NCBI RefSeq assembly: GCF_029222705.1
Contig: NZ_JARGZF010000001.1
Location: 2,166,437-2,230,436, forward strand
From: Knoellia sp. p5-6-4
Lineage (GTDB): Bacteria > Actinomycetota > Actinomycetes > Actinomycetales > Dermatophilaceae
DNA: 64,000 nucleotides
Reading direction: 5' to 3'
In this document: piece by piece, positions 62,819 to 64,000 of the stretch
How the letters are laid out: the number at the start of each line of letters is the position of its first letter
Numbering within the stretch: the stretch's first letter is position 1
Made by a program: the position numbers and the translations under genes
The notes under the pieces: generated by a model
Seen by the model: only the letters and a program-made list of their open reading frames with translations
Database searches by the model: none
What the model was told of the DNA's origin: nothing

Positions 62819-63949
62819 ATGGCGGCAGGAGGCATGGCGGCGGAGCTCCGACTCGTCCTGGCCGGCGACGTCATGACGGGCCGGGGGATCGACCAGGTGC
62901 TGCCTCACCCCGTACCGCCCGAGCTGCACGAGGACTACGTGCACGATGCCCGGACCTACGTCGCCCTCGCCGAGCGCGTCAACGGCGCGATCCCGCGGGC
63001 CGTCGAGCCCACCTGGCCCTGGGGTGAGGCCCTGGCGGCCATGGACGGTTTCGGCCCGGCGGTGCGGATCCTGAACCTCGAGACCAGCGTCACCGAGAGC
63101 GCGGACTGGGCCCGCGGCAAGGCCGTCACCTACCGGATGAGCCCGGCCAACCTCGACGTCGTCGCCGTCGCCCGAGCGGACGTGTGGGCGCTGGCCAACA
63201 ACCACGTGCTGGACTACGGCCGGTCCGGCCTGCTGGAGACCCTGCGCGTCCTGGCCGGCGCCGGCCTGCGCACGGCCGGTGCCGGGCAGGACGAGCGCGA
63301 CGCCTGGCGGCCGGCCGTCGTCGAGTGCGGCGGAGGCCAGCGGGTGGTCGTGGTCTCGGTCGGCGACACCTCCAGCGGGGTGCCCCCGCAGTGGGCTGCC
63401 GGGCCGGGACGGCCGGGTGTGGCGCTGCTGCCCGACCTCGGCCGGGGGACGGCTCACCGGGTGGCCGAGCGGCTGCTCGAGGGCGGCCGCCCCGGCGACC
63501 TGCGCGTCGTGTCGATCCACTGGGGAGGCAACTGGGGCTACGAGGTCCTGCACGAGCACCGTCGTTTCGCCCACGCCCTGGTGGACGCCGGGGTGCACGT
63601 CGTCCACGGGCACTCCTCGCACCACCCGCGGCCCATCGAGGTCTACCGGGGAGGGCTGGTGCTCTACGGGTGCGGTGACCTGGTCAACGACTACGAGGGC
63701 ATCGGCGGCTTCGAGGCCTACCGCGACGACCTGCGGGCGCTGTACCTCGCCCGCCTCGACCCGGGCGCCGCCGGGGTGCTCGGGCTGAGGCTCGTGCCCC
63801 TGGTCGTGCGGCGGTTCCGGCTCGAGCGGGCGTCCCCCGACGACACCCGCTGGCTCGGCGACACCCTCAGCCGGGCCGGGCGCTCTGTGGGGACCGCCCT
63901 CGGCGTGGCCGAGGAGGCGGACGGCCCGGTCCTGGACGTGCGCTGGTGA
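62819..63949 (+). CDS. CapA-family metallophosphoesterase-like protein
   Basis: 376 aa from ATG 62819; ATG 62834 is equally well served by AGGAGGC. The PGA-capsule (CapA) fold: LVLAGDVMTGRG, LNLETSVTESADW, WALANNHVLDYGRSGLLETL, VSIHWGGNWGYEV and GHSSHHPRPIEVY are the conserved metal-binding blocks. No signal peptide, unlike classical CapA, so it may be a cytoplasmic relative. Family sure, role unknown. Confidence 0.88.
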   Translation: MAAGGMAAELRLVLAGDVMTGRGIDQVLPHPVPPELHEDYVHDARTYVALAERVNGAIPRAVEPTWPWGEALAAMDGFGPAVRILNLETSVTESADWARGKAVTYRMSPANLDVVAVARADVWALANNHVLDYGRSGLLETLRVLAGAGLRTAGAGQDERDAWRPAVVECGGGQRVVVVSVGDTSSGVPPQWAAGPGRPGVALLPDLGRGTAHRVAERLLEGGRPGDLRVVSIHWGGNWGYEVLHEHRRFAHALVDAGVHVVHGHSSHHPRPIEVYRGGLVLYGCGDLVNDYEGIGGFEAYRDDLRALYLARLDPGAAGVLGLRLVPLVVRRFRLERASPDDTRWLGDTLSRAGRSVGTALGVAEEADGPVLDVRW

Positions 63950-64000
63950 CCGAGGCCGTCTGCTTCTGGACACCTGTGCGACCCTTGAGCTGCCCCCACA
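63950..64000. other. Right window edge
   Basis: 51 bp with no stop, start, hairpin or ribosome site that I can interpret. The next gene lies outside the window. Confidence 0.4.

Overview
High-GC (roughly 70% by eye) actinobacterial chromosome. Mycothiol genes (mshD, mshA, mscR), CarD, SenX3-RegX3, GlnR, an ANTAR protein and a c-di-AMP riboswitch in front of an Rpf gene fix the phylum. Gene order repeats Mycobacterium blocks: xre-hbhA-DUF2516, mshA-ybjN-gpm-senX3-regX3, carD-ispD-ispF-cysS-rlmB and glnR/mshD. The octamer GTATGCCG and the overall gene set look most like an Intrasporangiaceae-type organism (inference). The window is almost entirely core chromosome; I see no prophage, IS element, integrase or CRISPR array.

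Layout. 1-1018: left-truncated AbiEi-like/nuclease-like gene. 1.2-5.3 kb: pstSCAB under a PHO box. 5.4-9.6 kb: mshD-ppk1-mutT1. 9.7-17.7 kb: secreted 5'-nucleotidase, glnR, a MoaD-like gene, nitrobindin, LMW-PTP, Fur-type regulator and ygfZ. 17.7-25.6 kb: BY-kinase, BKACE, XRE-HbhA pair, asparaginase, dtd and small conserved genes. 25.6-33.7 kb: mshA, ybjN, gpm, an ECF sigma unit, phoU and senX3-regX3. 33.8-44.4 kb: carD-ispD-ispF, mscR with an MBL hydrolase, cysS, rlmB and a DUF4032 kinase-like gene. 44.4-52.8 kb: maltodextrin regulon (msiK, malEFG, GH13 enzyme, LacI regulator) with CTTGC-type operators. 52.8-60.1 kb: otsAB, CBS protein, Ser/Thr kinase, ThrE-type exporter and riboswitch-controlled rpf. 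60.2-64 kb: tRNA-Thr, GAF-ANTAR, a small-gene cluster with two paralogous short proteins, and CapA.

How it fits together. The phosphate theme is unusually complete: PHO-box pst operon, phoU, senX3-regX3, polyphosphate kinase and a secreted nucleotidase. Maltodextrin uptake and breakdown sit next to trehalose synthesis. Mycothiol synthesis and mycothiol-dependent formaldehyde oxidation are both represented.

The most unusual sequence-level signals are the octamer GTATGCCG (36 copies, every GTATGCC heptamer I found is followed by G), long perfect hairpins after both substrate-binding-protein genes, twin TTTATCGGG palindromes before the XRE-HbhA pair, a four-arm GCAGCAAC repeat in the cysS leader, an ispD without a standard start codon, a frameshifted lipoprotein, and the paralogous MKHTDDDG micro-family.
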